A stretch of 47,044 nt of DNA, taken from contig NZ_PFGL01000003.1 in assembly GCF_002783505.1 (NCBI RefSeq), positions 1 to 47,044 of the forward strand, written 5' to 3'. Position numbers and translations under genes: made by a program. Below the pieces are notes generated by a model. That model had not been told where the DNA came from and did not search any database. It saw only the letters and a program-made list of their open reading frames with translations. Source of the stretch: Shewanella sp. CG12_big_fil_rev_8_21_14_0_65_47_15 (GTDB taxonomy: Bacteria; Pseudomonadota; Gammaproteobacteria; Enterobacterales; Shewanellaceae). This document shows, in pieces, positions 35,712 to 47,005 of the stretch (position 1 is the stretch's first letter; the number at the start of each line of letters is the position of its first letter).

Positions 35712-38420
35712 TTGTCTCAAGGAAATAGTGTACGCACGCTCACAGGGCTGCAACGTCTACTCGAAGGTGGACTGATTATATGTTGTGTTCTCGCCACTTA
35801 TATTCTTCTCGCACTGACTAGTTTTAGCCCATCTGATCCGGGTTGGAGTCAGTCGCATTTTCAGGGTGAGATCAGAAACTGGACCGGGGCTGTTGGTGCT
35901 TGGATTGCCGACATCCTTTTATATTTTTTCGGTGTTACCGCTTATATCATGCCCATTATTGTGGCATCGACGGGTTGGCTTTTATTTAAACGTGCCCATG
36001 ACCTGCTTGAAATTGATTATTTTTCAGTCGCATTACGTATTATAGGTTTCTTACTCATCATCCTTGGGTTCTCTGCCTTAGCGAGTATGAATGCCAATAA
36101 TATCTATGAATTTTCTGCCGGCGGTGTTGCGGGGGATGTGATAGGCCAAGCCATGCTGCCGTATTTTAATAAGCTCGGTACTACACTGTTATTGCTGTGT
36201 TTTTTAGGTTCTGGCTTTACCTTGCTCACGGGCATTAGCTGGTTAACTGTGGTTGAGAAAGTCGGTTTTGCCTCCATTTGGTTATATCACCAACTCAAAC
36301 GCCTGCCGCAGGCCATGAAACGGGAACATGAGACCGAAGATACCCGTGGTTTTATGTCGGTTGTTGAAAAGTTTAAGCAGCGCCGTGACTCCCAGCATGT
36401 TATTGAAACGTCAAGGGTACATGAACGTGCGCCTGCCAAGGTGATTGAGCCCCAAAGAGCAGAGAACATCGCCACAGAGGACGCTCAGCTTCAGAAACCT
36501 GCGCAGAAAAAACGTTCGCCTCTTGCGAAAATCCTGAGCTTAAGTAGTACTAAAAACACCGTTAATCAGCGCGTTGAACCGCAAATCGATAAGCAGGAAG
36601 CCATTGCCGAGCATGGTCATTTTGAAGCGCCGCCTTGGGTAGCAAAGCCCAGTCATGCCGACGACCTTGAGTATGATGCTGGCTTTAATTCCTTTGACGC
36701 TGATGAAGATGAACCTGTGTTTGGCCGCGAGGCATTTACGGATGACGATGAAGATGATAGCACCTTAGATTTTTGCGATGAGGATGTGATCGATTTTGAT
36801 ACCAAAGCATCGACGGGCGCCGTCACGGCCCAACGCAGGAAGCAAGATCAACAAGCAAAAATTGTCGATGGTATCGTGGTTCTGCCCGGACAAGAAGATA
36901 AGCCTGTGCCAGCTAAACCTATGGACCCATTACCCAGTATTAGCCTGCTGGATGTGCCCGATCGTAAAAAGAATCCCATAAGCCCTGAGGAGCTTGAACA
37001 AGTTGCGCGCCTAGTGGAAGTGAAATTGGCGGACTTTAATATTATTGCCAATGTGGTCGGCGTGTACCCTGGACCTGTGATCACTCGCTTTGAATTAGAG
37101 TTAGCCCCAGGCGTGAAAGCGTCTAAAATTTCTAATTTATCTAAGGATTTAGCTCGATCATTACTGGCGGAAAGTGTGCGCGTGGTTGAGGTTATCCCCG
37201 GTAAGGCCTATGTGGGGTTGGAGTTACCCAATAAATTCCGCGAAACCGTATTTATGCGTGATGTGCTAGATTGCACGGCGTTCACTGAGAGTAAGTCGAA
37301 CCTTACTATGGTGCTTGGTCAAGATATTGCGGGTGAGCCCGTTGTGGTTGACTTAGGTAAAATGCCGCATTTATTGGTTGCTGGTACCACAGGCTCGGGT
37401 AAGTCTGTGGGGGTGAACGTAATGATCACTAGCCTGCTTTACAAGTCTGGCCCCGAAGATGTGCGCTTTATCATGATCGACCCCAAAATGTTGGAACTGT
37501 CAGTCTATGAAGGCATTCCGCATTTGCTGTGTGAAGTAGTCACCGATATGAAAGAAGCCGCCAATGCACTACGTTGGTGTGTGGGCGAAATGGAACGTCG
37601 CTATAAGTTGATGTCCATGATGGGCGTGCGCAATATCAAGGGCTATAACGCAAAAATTGCCGAGGCGAAAGCCAATGGTGAAGTGATTTTAGATCCTATG
37701 TGGAAGTCATCGGACAGCATGGAACCCGAAGCGCCCGCATTAGATAAGTTGCCTTCGATTGTCGTCGTGGTCGACGAATTTGCCGATATGATGATGATTG
37801 TCGGTAAGAAAGTAGAAGAGCTGATTGCCCGTATTGCCCAGAAAGCCCGTGCGGCAGGGATCCATTTGATTTTAGCGACCCAGCGACCCTCGGTGGATGT
37901 GATCACAGGCTTAATCAAGGCGAATATCCCGACACGGATGGCATTCCAAGTGTCTTCCCGTATCGACTCCCGTACCATTTTGGATCAGCAAGGTGCTGAA
38001 ACCTTGCTCGGTATGGGGGATATGTTATTCCTACCACCGGGGACGGCGGTGCCAAACCGGGTCCATGGTGCTTTTATCGATGACCATGAAGTTCACCGTG
38101 TGGTGGCCGACTGGTGTGCCCGTGGTAAGCCACAATACATTGATGAAATCCTCAATGGTGTCAGTGAGGGCGAGCAAGTGTTGTTGCCCGGTGAGACGGC
38201 GGAGTCCGACGAAGAGTATGATCCTTTATACGATGAAGCGGTTGCCTTTGTCACCGAAACGCGCCGCGGCTCGATTTCCAGTGTGCAGCGTAAGTTTAAG
38301 ATCGGTTACAACCGTGCGGCGCGTATTATCGAACAAATGGAAATGCAGGGGGTCGTCTCTGCACAGGGTCATAATGGTAACCGCGAGGTGCTGGCACCTC
38401 CGGCCCCTAAACACTATTAA
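35712..38420 (+). CDS. ftsK: DNA translocase FtsK
   Basis: This encodes a 902-residue septal DNA pump that links division to chromosome dimer resolution. It has four or five N-terminal membrane segments (about 20-190), a long acidic and charged linker (about 210-400), the motor domain with Walker [14 protein letters not shown] (about 556) and Walker [12 protein letters not shown], and the winged-helix gamma domain at the end ([20 protein letters not shown]) that reads KOPS sites. The start appears to be TTG at 35712: no in-frame ATG or GTG exists upstream, and the next ATG is inside the membrane domain. The ribosome site is weak. Confidence 0.95.
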   Translation: MSQGNSVRTLTGLQRLLEGGLIICCVLATYILLALTSFSPSDPGWSQSHFQGEIRNWTGAVGAWIADILLYFFGVTAYIMPIIVASTGWLLFKRAHDLLEIDYFSVALRIIGFLLIILGFSALASMNANNIYEFSAGGVAGDVIGQAMLPYFNKLGTTLLLLCFLGSGFTLLTGISWLTVVEKVGFASIWLYHQLKRLPQAMKREHETEDTRGFMSVVEKFKQRRDSQHVIETSRVHERAPAKVIEPQRAENIATEDAQLQKPAQKKRSPLAKILSLSSTKNTVNQRVEPQIDKQEAIAEHGHFEAPPWVAKPSHADDLEYDAGFNSFDADEDEPVFGREAFTDDDEDDSTLDFCDEDVIDFDTKASTGAVTAQRRKQDQQAKIVDGIVVLPGQEDKPVPAKPMDPLPSISLLDVPDRKKNPISPEELEQVARLVEVKLADFNIIANVVGVYPGPVITRFELELAPGVKASKISNLSKDLARSLLAESVRVVEVIPGKAYVGLELPNKFRETVFMRDVLDCTAFTESKSNLTMVLGQDIAGEPVVVDLGKMPHLLVAGTTGSGKSVGVNVMITSLLYKSGPEDVRFIMIDPKMLELSVYEGIPHLLCEVVTDMKEAANALRWCVGEMERRYKLMSMMGVRNIKGYNAKIAEAKANGEVILDPMWKSSDSMEPEAPALDKLPSIVVVVDEFADMMMIVGKKVEELIARIAQKARAAGIHLILATQRPSVDVITGLIKANIPTRMAFQVSSRIDSRTILDQQGAETLLGMGDMLFLPPGTAVPNRVHGAFIDDHEVHRVVADWCARGKPQYIDEILNGVSEGEQVLLPGETAESDEEYDPLYDEAVAFVTETRRGSISSVQRKFKIGYNRAARIIEQMEMQGVVSAQGHNGNREVLAPPAPKHY

Positions 38421-38488
38421 TGTTAAGCTAAATGTAGTTTGAAATCGCGATAATGTGGCGAATTCACGCTTTAGTCCAAAGGATTATT

Positions 38489-39115
38489 ATGAAAAATCTG
38501 TTGTGCGCTGTGATGTTAACTTCGCCATTATTCTTTAGCACCGCTGTATTGGCCGATGATGCACAGCTATTGAGGGATACACTTGTCAGTACCGCCTCCC
38601 TTAAGGCGGATTTTAAACAGACAGTGACGGATGTGAACCAAAAAGTGATCCAGACCGGTTCTGGTGTATTTGCGTTAGCACACCCCAACCAGTTTTATTG
38701 GCATTTAACCGCGCCCGATGAATCTCAAATAGTCGCAGATGGTAAAGACCTATGGATCTACAATCCATTTGCCGAGGAAGTGGTGATTATGGATTTTGCC
38801 CAGGCGATTAATGCATCTCCCATCGCACTATTAGTGCACCGTGACGATGCCACTTGGTCACAGTATTCAGTGACCAAAAAACAAGACTGTTACGGGATCA
38901 AACCTAAATCGATTGATTCGGGCATTTTGTCCGTTACTGTTTGTTTCAAAAATACCCAGTTAGCTAACTTTAATGTTGCCGATGACAAAGGTAATCTGAG
39001 CCAGTTTGATTTGAGCAATCAACAAGCGATTAGCACAGACGACAAGTCTTTGTTTAAGTTTGTGTTGCCCGAAAATGTCGATGTTGACGATCAGCGTCTT
39101 AACACACCTCACTAG
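38489..39115 (+). CDS. lolA: Outer-membrane lipoprotein carrier protein LolA
   Basis: This encodes a 208-residue periplasmic chaperone that carries lipoproteins from LolCDE to LolB. The signal peptide is residues 1-23 (cut near VLADDAQLL). The mature part has the LolA segments [29 protein letters not shown], and [13 protein letters not shown]. The ATG at 38489 has AAAGGA upstream; the longer open frame does not begin with a signal peptide. It lies between ftsK and rarA, the conserved order. Confidence 0.96.
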   Translation: MKNLLCAVMLTSPLFFSTAVLADDAQLLRDTLVSTASLKADFKQTVTDVNQKVIQTGSGVFALAHPNQFYWHLTAPDESQIVADGKDLWIYNPFAEEVVIMDFAQAINASPIALLVHRDDATWSQYSVTKKQDCYGIKPKSIDSGILSVTVCFKNTQLANFNVADDKGNLSQFDLSNQQAISTDDKSLFKFVLPENVDVDDQRLNTPH

Positions 39116-39123
39116 GCCAGAGC

Positions 39124-40455
39124 GTGAGCAGTTTATCCTTTGATTTCGCCCCCGACTTTCGTCCTCTAGCCGCGCGCATGCGGCCAAGGACGATCGCGGA
39201 ATATATAGGCCAAGCCCATTTATTGGGTGAAGGACAACCCCTGCGTAGGGCGCTCGAAGCTGGGCGTGCCCATTCCATGATGTTGTGGGGGCCACCGGGC
39301 ACAGGTAAAACAACCTTAGCCGAATTAATCGCCCATTATTCAAATGCCCATGTTGAACGCATCTCAGCGGTCACCTCGGGGGTTAAAGATATTCGCGCCG
39401 CTATTGAGCAAGCCAAAGCGGTTGCTCAATCCCGGGGACAACGCACCCTGTTGTTTGTCGATGAAGTGCATCGATTCAATAAAAGCCAGCAGGATGCCTT
39501 CTTGCCCTTTATTGAAGACGGAACCGTTATTTTTATCGGTGCGACCACTGAAAATCCATCGTTTGAAATTAACAATGCCTTGCTCTCGCGGGCGAGAGTT
39601 TATCTTATCAAGCGATTAAGCAACGATGAGATCGCACATATTGTCACTCAAGCCCTGACGGATGTGGAGCGAGGTCTTGGTCAGCGTCAACTGGTGATCC
39701 CTGAGGACGTATTGACAAAACTGTCGCAGTTCTGTGACGGTGATGCCCGTAAAGCCCTTAATTTACTCGAACTTATGGGCGATATGGTTGCCGATGGCGG
39801 TGATCTAACCTTAGATATGCTCGTTCAAGTGGCGGGGCACCAAGTTGCCGGATTCGATAAAAATGGCGATCAGTTTTACGATTTAATTTCGGCGGTGCAT
39901 AAATCAATCCGCGGCTCTGCACCCGATGCGGCGCTGTATTGGTATTGCCGGATTTTGGAAGGCGGCGGTGATCCACTTTATGTGGCAAGGCGTTTACTGG
40001 CGATTGCCTCGGAAGATGTAGGCAATGCCGATCCTGCGGCCATGACCATAGCGCTCAATGCCTGGGATTGTTTTCACCGTGTTGGTCCTGCAGAGGGCGA
40101 GCGAGCAATAGCCCAAGCCGTTGTTTACCTTGCCAGCGCACCAAAGAGTAACGCTGTCTATACCGCGTTTAAGGCTGCAAGGGCGCTCGCCCGTGAAACG
40201 CCTCAAGAAAGCGTTCCGCACCATTTACGCAATGCACCGACACAATTAATGAAAGATATGGGCATGGGAGCAGGGTATCGCTATGCCCACGATGAGCCCA
40301 ATGCCTATGCCAGCGGTGAGAATTATTTCCCTGAATCCCTGCAAACGGCGCAGTTTTACTTTCCAACGGAACGGGGATTTGAGAAGCGAATTAAAGAGAA
40401 GTTGGCGCAATTAGCCCAGTTAGATCAGGCCAGCGAGCACAAAAGATATGAATAA
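39124..40455 (+). CDS. rarA: Replication-associated recombination protein A
   Basis: This encodes a 443-residue clamp-loader-like AAA+ ATPase (MgsA/RarA, WRNIP1 family) that acts at stalled forks. It has Walker [11 protein letters not shown] (about 59-68), Walker [17 protein letters not shown], sensor 1 [10 protein letters not shown] and the C-terminal tetramer domain with [26 protein letters not shown]. The start is GTG at 39124, eight bases after the lolA stop. Its end overlaps crcB by eight bases. Confidence 0.96.
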   Translation: MSSLSFDFAPDFRPLAARMRPRTIAEYIGQAHLLGEGQPLRRALEAGRAHSMMLWGPPGTGKTTLAELIAHYSNAHVERISAVTSGVKDIRAAIEQAKAVAQSRGQRTLLFVDEVHRFNKSQQDAFLPFIEDGTVIFIGATTENPSFEINNALLSRARVYLIKRLSNDEIAHIVTQALTDVERGLGQRQLVIPEDVLTKLSQFCDGDARKALNLLELMGDMVADGGDLTLDMLVQVAGHQVAGFDKNGDQFYDLISAVHKSIRGSAPDAALYWYCRILEGGGDPLYVARRLLAIASEDVGNADPAAMTIALNAWDCFHRVGPAEGERAIAQAVVYLASAPKSNAVYTAFKAARALARETPQESVPHHLRNAPTQLMKDMGMGAGYRYAHDEPNAYASGENYFPESLQTAQFYFPTERGFEKRIKEKLAQLAQLDQASEHKRYE

Positions 40456-40822
40456 TCTCTTACTTGTGGCGCTAGGTGGTTCAATTGGGGCGGTTTTTCG
40501 CTATCTTATTTCAATATTCATGATCCAAGTATTTGGCAGCAGTTTTCCTTTTGGTACACTGTTGGTCAATGTTATTGGTTCATTTTTTATGGGCGTTATT
40601 TACGCACTGGGGCAAATGAGTCATATCAGCCCTGAACTCAAAGCGTTAATAGGTGTTGGCCTATTGGGTGCTTTGACAACGTTTTCGACTTTCTCTAATG
40701 AAACCTTATTGCTACTGCAAGAAGGGAATTGGCTGAAGGCGATTTTGAATGTGGTGCTGAACCTAAGTTTATGTCTTTTTGTGGTTTATTTAGGTCAGCA
40801 ACTGGTGTTTTCTCGCATTTAA
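40448..40822 (+). CDS. crcB: Fluoride-exporting channel CrcB (Fluc)
   Basis: This encodes a 124-residue dual-topology fluoride channel with four membrane segments. The signature [16 protein letters not shown] and the N-terminal [11 protein letters not shown] are typical. It overlaps the rarA stop, so translation is coupled; there is no room for a fluoride riboswitch. A single crcB of this size implies a homodimer. Confidence 0.95.
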   Translation: MNNLLLVALGGSIGAVFRYLISIFMIQVFGSSFPFGTLLVNVIGSFFMGVIYALGQMSHISPELKALIGVGLLGALTTFSTFSNETLLLLQEGNWLKAILNVVLNLSLCLFVVYLGQQLVFSRI

Positions 40823-42127
<1,305 letters not shown>

Positions 42128-42148
42128 TGGAACACTACGTAAACCGTT

Positions 42149-42271
42149 ATGAATAAAGGTCAACGTTATCTTCGTTGGCTTTCCTATACCGCCATCATTG
42201 CCGTATTTGGTGCGGTCATGTTGGCGACTTTAGGCAAAGCCGTCTGGGTTGTGTTAGAAAACGTGAATTAA
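42149..42271 (+). CDS. 40-residue membrane protein after serS
   Basis: A small frame begins MNKGQRYLRWLSYTAIIAVF and ends VVLENVN. It has a basic N-terminus (Lys3, Arg6, Arg9), one hydrophobic segment over about residues 10-35, and a polar end. It lies 21 bases after serS and ends 20 bases before a strong terminator, which makes it the natural last gene of the operon. No clear ribosome site (AACACTACG). No family recognised. Confidence 0.55.
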   Translation: MNKGQRYLRWLSYTAIIAVFGAVMLATLGKAVWVVLENVN

Positions 42272-42290
42272 TACGACCCATGTTGTGCAA

Positions 42291-42330
42291 TAAAAGGCAT
42301 GTATCCCCAAGGAACATGCCTTTTATTTTT
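42291..42330 (+). terminator. Intrinsic terminator of the serS operon
   Basis: A perfect 12-bp stem TAAAAGGCATGT / ACATGCCTTTTA with an 11-base loop is followed by TTTTT. The A run on the 5' side could also serve the convergent tus genes. Confidence 0.92.
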
Positions 42331-42383
42331 AACGCTGACTTTTAGCTTTTTAGCGCACCAATATAAAAATCAACTTATTGAGA

Positions 42384-42722
42384 TTAAATGCATTTAGCTG
42401 GCTTTGGTAAGCCGGCAATCTTAGTTGCTTGTTTCGCAGGACCAATAGGGAAGAGGGTGTAAAGATATTTAGAGTTGCCCTTATCTGGCCCCAGTGTTTG
42501 ACCAATTGCCTTTACTAACACACGTATTGCGGGGCTGGTTTTGTACTCCAGATAAAAATCCCGTACAAAGTTAATCACTTCCCAGTGGGCACTGGTCAGT
42601 TCGATCTCTTCTTCTTGGGCTAACAACGGCGCCATTTCGGGCTGCCAGTCGGCGATATTTTTTAAATAGCCTTGATGGTCGCGTTCAATTTCGACGCCAT
42701 TGAATATAAGCGGATTTACCAC
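42384..42722 (-). CDS. tusE: Sulfurtransferase TusE (DsrC family)
   Basis: This encodes a 112-residue DsrC-like protein that accepts persulfide sulfur from TusBCD and passes it to MnmA for the 2-thiolation of U34 in tRNA. The conserved C-terminal active Cys is present in KPAKCI (penultimate residue). The second Cys found in dissimilatory DsrC is absent, as expected for TusE. It overlaps tusB by seven bases, completing a tusDCBE operon. Confidence 0.95.
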   Translation of the reverse strand: MVNPLIFNGVEIERDHQGYLKNIADWQPEMAPLLAQEEEIELTSAHWEVINFVRDFYLEYKTSPAIRVLVKAIGQTLGPDKGNSKYLYTLFPIGPAKQATKIAGLPKPAKCI

Positions 42723-42997
42723 GTGATCACCTTATCGTGCTGCAAAGATTGAGCGACAAACTCGTTGTAATCAATTTGATTAATATTCTTAAGACGTTCG
42801 GTTAAGCCGCGGGCGACCACATCGTCTTTAAGGACCATTACTTTAAATGGTGATAGTGCCATGGCCCATTGACGCAGTAATAACGCATTTACGCCATCAC
42901 TCGAGAGTAAAATTGCATCCTCTTTACAAGCATAACGCAGGCAAAGTTTGAGGGCATTGTCTCGGCTAGGCGAGGTTTGAATATGATGTAAAATCAT
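42716..42997 (-). CDS. tusB: Sulfur relay protein TusB (DsrH)
   Basis: This encodes a 93-residue subunit of the TusBCD hexamer, beginning [20 protein letters not shown], with the DsrH-family [11 protein letters not shown] segment. Its first base shares a position with the tusC stop, giving tight coupling. It is the non-catalytic structural subunit in relatives. Confidence 0.92.
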   Translation of the reverse strand: MILHHIQTSPSRDNALKLCLRYACKEDAILLSSDGVNALLLRQWAMALSPFKVMVLKDDVVARGLTERLKNINQIDYNEFVAQSLQHDKVITW

Positions 42998-43353
42998 TAG
43001 AATACTAAGACCTCATCGACGGCTTTTAAGTGAGCTGAAATGGCTTCATCGTTTAAGATGGTCACCGGAATGGACAGCAAACCATGGCTTAAGCCGTAGT
43101 CACCTAAGGACTGTTTGCAGGCGAACACCGCATCTATGTCATAAAGTGGTAAAGCTTTTAATGCCGCGAGATAATCCTTGCCGCCGATAAGCTCAGGCTG
43201 TTGATCCTTAAGCAAGTGCAATACGCCTTCATCGACAAACACTAGGCTCACTTCTTGCTCAAAACTGGCGCTCAGCAATGCCAAATCTAATCCTTCACGG
43301 CCTTTTGTTGTTCCATGGGGCGCACTTCGGAACAGAATACAGATTTTTTTCAT
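42997..43353 (-). CDS. tusC: Sulfur relay protein TusC (DsrF)
   Basis: This encodes a 118-residue subunit beginning MKKICILFRSAPHGTTKGREGLDLAL, a typical DsrF/TusC N-terminus, with ALPLYDIDAVFACKQSLGDYGL in the middle. It follows tusD by 14 bases. Confidence 0.93.
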   Translation of the reverse strand: MKKICILFRSAPHGTTKGREGLDLALLSASFEQEVSLVFVDEGVLHLLKDQQPELIGGKDYLAALKALPLYDIDAVFACKQSLGDYGLSHGLLSIPVTILNDEAISAHLKAVDEVLVF

Positions 43354-43367
43354 AGAATTTCCGAAGC

Positions 43368-43760
43368 TTAAAAGCTGATCAAACGATCGGCTGACTCAAT
43401 GCCCGTGACCAGTTCACCCAGCCCGCCCATAATAAAAGAACTTTCCACATTCCAGTGGTTTAAACCATTCTCCTGCGCTTCTTGCTGTGACACTATGCCG
43501 CGCCTCAATGCGGCGGAGACACAGTTCACTAAGGAGACTTGATGCTGGGCCGCCAGTTGTTTCCAGCCAGCAACCACATCATATTCATCGGATGCGGGTA
43601 AGTTAAAGTCCGTGGAGTTATACACGCCATCCTGATAGAAAAACACGCAGACAATCCCATGTCCGCTTTGCAAGGAGGCTTGGGTGAAACGTAGGGCATT
43701 CACACTTGCCGACGTGCCATAGGCAGGCCCGTTCACTTGGATAATAAATTTGCTCATCAT
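43368..43760 (-). CDS. tusD: Sulfur relay protein TusD (DsrE)
   Basis: This encodes a 130-residue catalytic subunit that takes persulfide from TusA. It has the family opening FIIQVNGPAYGTSASVNALRF and the active Cys in VSLVNCVSAALRRG (about residue 80). Two adjacent ATG codons (43760 and 43757) are possible starts, with no clear ribosome site, because the upstream bases form the yccA terminator. tusA is not in the window and is usually elsewhere. Confidence 0.94.
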   Translation of the reverse strand: MMSKFIIQVNGPAYGTSASVNALRFTQASLQSGHGIVCVFFYQDGVYNSTDFNLPASDEYDVVAGWKQLAAQHQVSLVNCVSAALRRGIVSQQEAQENGLNHWNVESSFIMGGLGELVTGIESADRLISF

Positions 43761-43762
43761 AA

Positions 43763-43790
43763 TAAAAATGGCCCTAAAAGTAGGGCCATT
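43763..43790 (-). terminator. Terminator between yccA and tusD
   Basis: Minus strand: AATGGCCCTA / TAGGGCCATT, a perfect 10-bp stem with a 4-base loop, is followed by TTTATT. It touches the tusD start codon, so it may also cap the 5' side of tusD mRNA. Confidence 0.8.
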
Positions 43791-43816
43791 CTAGCGTAAG
43801 TTGCCCTAAAAGGGGA

Positions 43817-44476
43817 TTAATCATCGTTACCAATGCCCAGCAAATGCAAAATGGCAATGAACAGGTTTAAAAAGTCTAAGTACAGCGCGATAGTGGCGCG
43901 GATATAGTTAGTTTCACCGCCATTCACAATACGGCTGGTATCGAACAGAATAAAGCCCGTCATTAACAGCGCAAGACCCGCGTTAATTGCCATAAAGGCA
44001 ACGCTGTTGCCAACGAAAATGTTAATTAGCGCAGCGGCTATCACTACAATCAATCCTGCGAACAGGAAACCACGTAGGAAAGAGAAATCCTTCTTAGTCG
44101 TGACTGCATAGGCTGAGAGTGCAATAAAGATAACCGATGTTAAACCAAGGGCTTGCATAATAAGTTCTGAGCCATTGGTCATGCCAGCGTAATGGTTGAG
44201 CATATAGCCCAGTGAGGCGCCTTCCATACCAGTAAAGGCAAACACCCAGAAAATTCCCGCCGCCGAATCGGCTTTGCGTAAAGTAACAAATAGCAGCACT
44301 AAACCACCGATAGATAAACCGAGTGACATGAGTGGGCTGATGTTGAATGCCATCGCTAAGCCAGCACAAAGTGCAGAGAACGCTAAGGTCATGGCTAATA
44401 GTAAATAGGTATTTTTGAGAAGTTTGTTCACTTCCAGTGTTGAGGCACTCGTTGAGTACAAGGTTTGCTGAGTCAT
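43817..44476 (-). CDS. yccA: Bax inhibitor-1/YccA family membrane protein
   Basis: This encodes a 219-residue protein with seven membrane segments and the BI-1 family end (FDTSRIVNGGETNYIRATIALYLDFLNLFIAILHLLG). E. coli YccA modulates FtsH-mediated proteolysis of membrane proteins. The ATG at 44476 has GGAGAAAGAT upstream; four extra residues from an earlier ATG are unlikely. It neighbours tus genes, as in E. coli, where yccA is next to tusE. Confidence 0.94.
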   Translation of the reverse strand: MTQQTLYSTSASTLEVNKLLKNTYLLLAMTLAFSALCAGLAMAFNISPLMSLGLSIGGLVLLFVTLRKADSAAGIFWVFAFTGMEGASLGYMLNHYAGMTNGSELIMQALGLTSVIFIALSAYAVTTKKDFSFLRGFLFAGLIVVIAAALINIFVGNSVAFMAINAGLALLMTGFILFDTSRIVNGGETNYIRATIALYLDFLNLFIAILHLLGIGNDD

Positions 44477-44635
44477 ATCTTTCTCCATTAGCTTTTAAAT
44501 CTAAACTGATCATTTTGATTTTTAACGGGCACTAGAGTTCCCATTAATTTCGCAAATCCAGTAATCCTGTTTGCATAGTACCTAAAACGGCGCTTGGCTT
44601 AAAGGATTCACACCACAAATAACAAGTTATAAAGA

Positions 44636-45538
44636 TTACGCCAACCATTCACGGTGCAATTTATCGGTATCGCCTAAATAATCCAGCACCCAGGCGAGGG
44701 CGGGCGACATCTTGTCGGCATTCCAAGCCAGACAACAAGGGCTGGTCAGCTTGGGATTTTCAAGCTGTTTCTGCACTAAGGCCCCCGCTTTAATAAATAC
44801 ACTCGCTAAGTGGACGGGCATATAACCCACACCTAAACCTTCACGGAAGCAATTGATTGCCCTGATCCAATCTGGCACTACTAATCGGCGTTGATTTTCA
44901 AGGAGCCAGGTCATGCGTTTGGGGATTTCCCGCGAGGTATCTTCCAAACAAATAGATGGGAAGGGGCGTAATTCATCATCGGTCAAAGGTCGGTCAATAT
45001 TAGCTAAGGGATGGTTTTTACTCACCAGAAACGCCCATTGAATATCACCCATATCTTTATATTGATAGACGCCACCAACAGGAATCGCGGTGGTCGCGCC
45101 AATAGCAATATCACTGCGGCCAGTCGCAAGCGCCTCCCACACACCGTTAAAGACCTCGATGCGGATAATCAGCTCAATATCTTGGAAATGACGGTAAAAG
45201 TCGGCGATTAATACGCTAATTCTGTCGGCGCGTACTATGTTATCTAAGGCGATAGACAGCGTGGGTTGCCAACCGTTGGCCACGCGCTGAGTGCCGCGTT
45301 TCATCTCATCCATTTGAGTCAACAAGTTTCTCGCTTGCTTAACAAAATGCTCTCCCGCAGGGGTCAAGGTCACGCTGCGATGGTGACGCTCAAATAACAC
45401 CACGCCAAGTTCTTCTTCGATTTGCTTAACGGCATAACTGACCGCAGAAGGGACCTTGTGCAGTCGATTGGCTGCCGCCGTAAAACTCCCCACCCGGGCC
45501 ACAATATCAATGAGTTCTAACGCTTGTTCCGAGAGCAT
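44636..45538 (-). CDS. punR: LysR-family regulator PunR
   Basis: This encodes a 300-residue LysR regulator. The N-terminal winged helix is LSEQALELIDIVARVGSFTAAANRLHKVPSAVSYAVKQIEEELG. The effector domain follows E. coli PunR (YdhB) closely, for example EVFNGVWEALATGRSDIAIGAT, EDTSREIPKRMTWLLENQRR and DKMSPALAWVLDYLGD. In E. coli PunR activates the divergent punC when purine nucleosides are present. The start MLSEQALEL at 45538 is chosen by family alignment; ATG at 45547 is possible. Confidence 0.9.
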   Translation of the reverse strand: MLSEQALELIDIVARVGSFTAAANRLHKVPSAVSYAVKQIEEELGVVLFERHHRSVTLTPAGEHFVKQARNLLTQMDEMKRGTQRVANGWQPTLSIALDNIVRADRISVLIADFYRHFQDIELIIRIEVFNGVWEALATGRSDIAIGATTAIPVGGVYQYKDMGDIQWAFLVSKNHPLANIDRPLTDDELRPFPSICLEDTSREIPKRMTWLLENQRRLVVPDWIRAINCFREGLGVGYMPVHLASVFIKAGALVQKQLENPKLTSPCCLAWNADKMSPALAWVLDYLGDTDKLHREWLA

Positions 45539-45565
45539 AGTTGACATCCATTGTGATGAAAATAA

Positions 45566-45582
45566 TTGATAGCATCTGTCAA
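45566..45582. promoter_or_regulatory. Candidate LysR-type operator between punR and punC
   Basis: TTGATAG-CAT-CTGTCAA is a 17-bp imperfect dyad (one mismatch per half) containing the T-N11-A frame of LysR-type boxes, 27 bases upstream of punR. Assignment to PunR is inferred. Confidence 0.4.
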
Positions 45583-45653
45583 AAATAAACGTTTCCAATC
45601 AAATTAACAAGTATTTAGACTGCACGCCTTAAGTCTTTTGACATGATTATTTT

Positions 45654-46925
45654 ATGAGAACATCTAGTAATATCTTTGTAAATATGAAGTTTTTTGTATT
45701 TTTATTCTATTTAGCTTTATTAAGTATGCTGGGCTTTATTGCCACTGATATGTATTTACCTGCTTTCAAAGCAATTGAAAGTTCGTTTAATTCTTCACCT
45801 TCTCAAGTGGCAATGTCGCTCACCTGTTTCCTTGCCGGTTTAGCCTTAGGGCAACTGATTTACGGCCCTCTGGTCGGTAAACTCGGTAAACGTTACGCCC
45901 TTATCATAGGTCTTGGCATTTTTGCCGCGGCCAGTGTCGCGATCGCCAACAGCGACTCGATTCTCATGCTGAACATCGCTCGCTTCTTCCAAGCCATTGG
46001 CGCCTGTAGTGCAGGGGTTATCTGGCAAGCAATTGTGGTAGAACAGTATGATGCCGAAAAAGCGCAGGGGATCTTCAGCAATATTATGCCGCTAGTGGCA
46101 CTGTCACCTGCACTGGCCCCCATCCTTGGCGCTTATATTCTGAACGAATTTGGATGGCGTGCAATCTTTATCTCATTGTGTGTGATTGCCTTTTTATTGG
46201 TGTTGATGACTTTTTACTTCGTGCCAAGCCACTCACAGCATCAGGATGCTAAGCCAAGCGCGGTTTCCTATGGACAGATTTTGAAAAATACCCGTTATCT
46301 TGGCAATGTGGTGATTTTTGGTGCCTGTTCGGGTGCGTTTTTCGCATACCTCACTGTGTGGCCGATTGTGATGGAACAACACGGCTATCAGGCAACCGAG
46401 ATTGGGCTTAGCTTTATTCCGCAAACCATCATGTTTATTGTCGGCGGTTATGCGAGTAAGTTGTTGATTAAACGCATAGGCGCGGATCGTACGCTCAATG
46501 TGTTGCTGGCCATTTTTGGGCTTTGTGCTATCTCAATTGTATTTTTCACCCTATTAATGAGAGCAGAGACTATTTTCCCGCTACTGATTTCATTCTCAAT
46601 ACTTGCCGCAGCCAATGGGGCGATTTATCCGATTGTCGTGAACAGTGCCTTGCAGCAATTTACCCAAAATGCGGCTAAGGCGGCAGGATTACAGAACTTT
46701 TTACAAATCACCATCGCCTTTGGCGCCTCAAGCTTAGTCGCGCTCTGGGCAAGTTTGGGCGAAGTTGCCATAGGTTGGGGCATTCTGAGCTGTTCTTTAG
46801 TGGTGATCTTGGGTTACCTGTTAAAAACCGAGCAAACTTGGGCTGATTTTGCCAAGCACTTTACTGCGCCAGATCCTGCCCGTGTTGGGATCAATGCAGA
46901 TACGAAGCCAAATCAAGCAGATTGA
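45654..46925 (+). CDS. punC: MFS purine-nucleoside exporter PunC (Bcr/CflA family)
   Basis: This encodes a 423-residue twelve-segment MFS antiporter. It shows the Bcr/CflA features LGFIATDMYLPAF in the first segment and LGQLIYGPLVGKLGKRYALIIGL (motif A), and GVIWQAIVVEQYDAEKAQGI resembles E. coli PunC (YdhC), a purine ribonucleoside efflux protein. The ATG at 45654 gives ten residues more than the ATG at 45684 (MKFFVF), which aligns better with PunC. Neither has a good ribosome site. It is divergent from punR. Confidence 0.88.
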   Translation: MRTSSNIFVNMKFFVFLFYLALLSMLGFIATDMYLPAFKAIESSFNSSPSQVAMSLTCFLAGLALGQLIYGPLVGKLGKRYALIIGLGIFAAASVAIANSDSILMLNIARFFQAIGACSAGVIWQAIVVEQYDAEKAQGIFSNIMPLVALSPALAPILGAYILNEFGWRAIFISLCVIAFLLVLMTFYFVPSHSQHQDAKPSAVSYGQILKNTRYLGNVVIFGACSGAFFAYLTVWPIVMEQHGYQATEIGLSFIPQTIMFIVGGYASKLLIKRIGADRTLNVLLAIFGLCAISIVFFTLLMRAETIFPLLISFSILAAANGAIYPIVVNSALQQFTQNAAKAAGLQNFLQITIAFGASSLVALWASLGEVAIGWGILSCSLVVILGYLLKTEQTWADFAKHFTAPDPARVGINADTKPNQAD

Positions 46926-46965
46926 ATGTAATACGAGCAGTTGGCACATAATTATCAGTTAGTGC

Positions 46966-46994
46966 TTTACAGTCAGTAAACTTACTTATATTAT
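46966..46994 (+). promoter_or_regulatory. Promoter of tRNA-Ser
   Basis: -35 TTTACA, a 17-bp spacer, and -10 TATTAT (five of six consensus bases) are followed by the GCGC discriminator typical of stable RNA genes. Confidence 0.7.
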
Positions 46995-47005
46995 GCGCAT
47001 CGTTC

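Noticed and set aside
40430..40450. Fluoride riboswitch before crcB
   Set aside because: crcB overlaps the end of rarA by eight bases, leaving no untranslated leader for a riboswitch.
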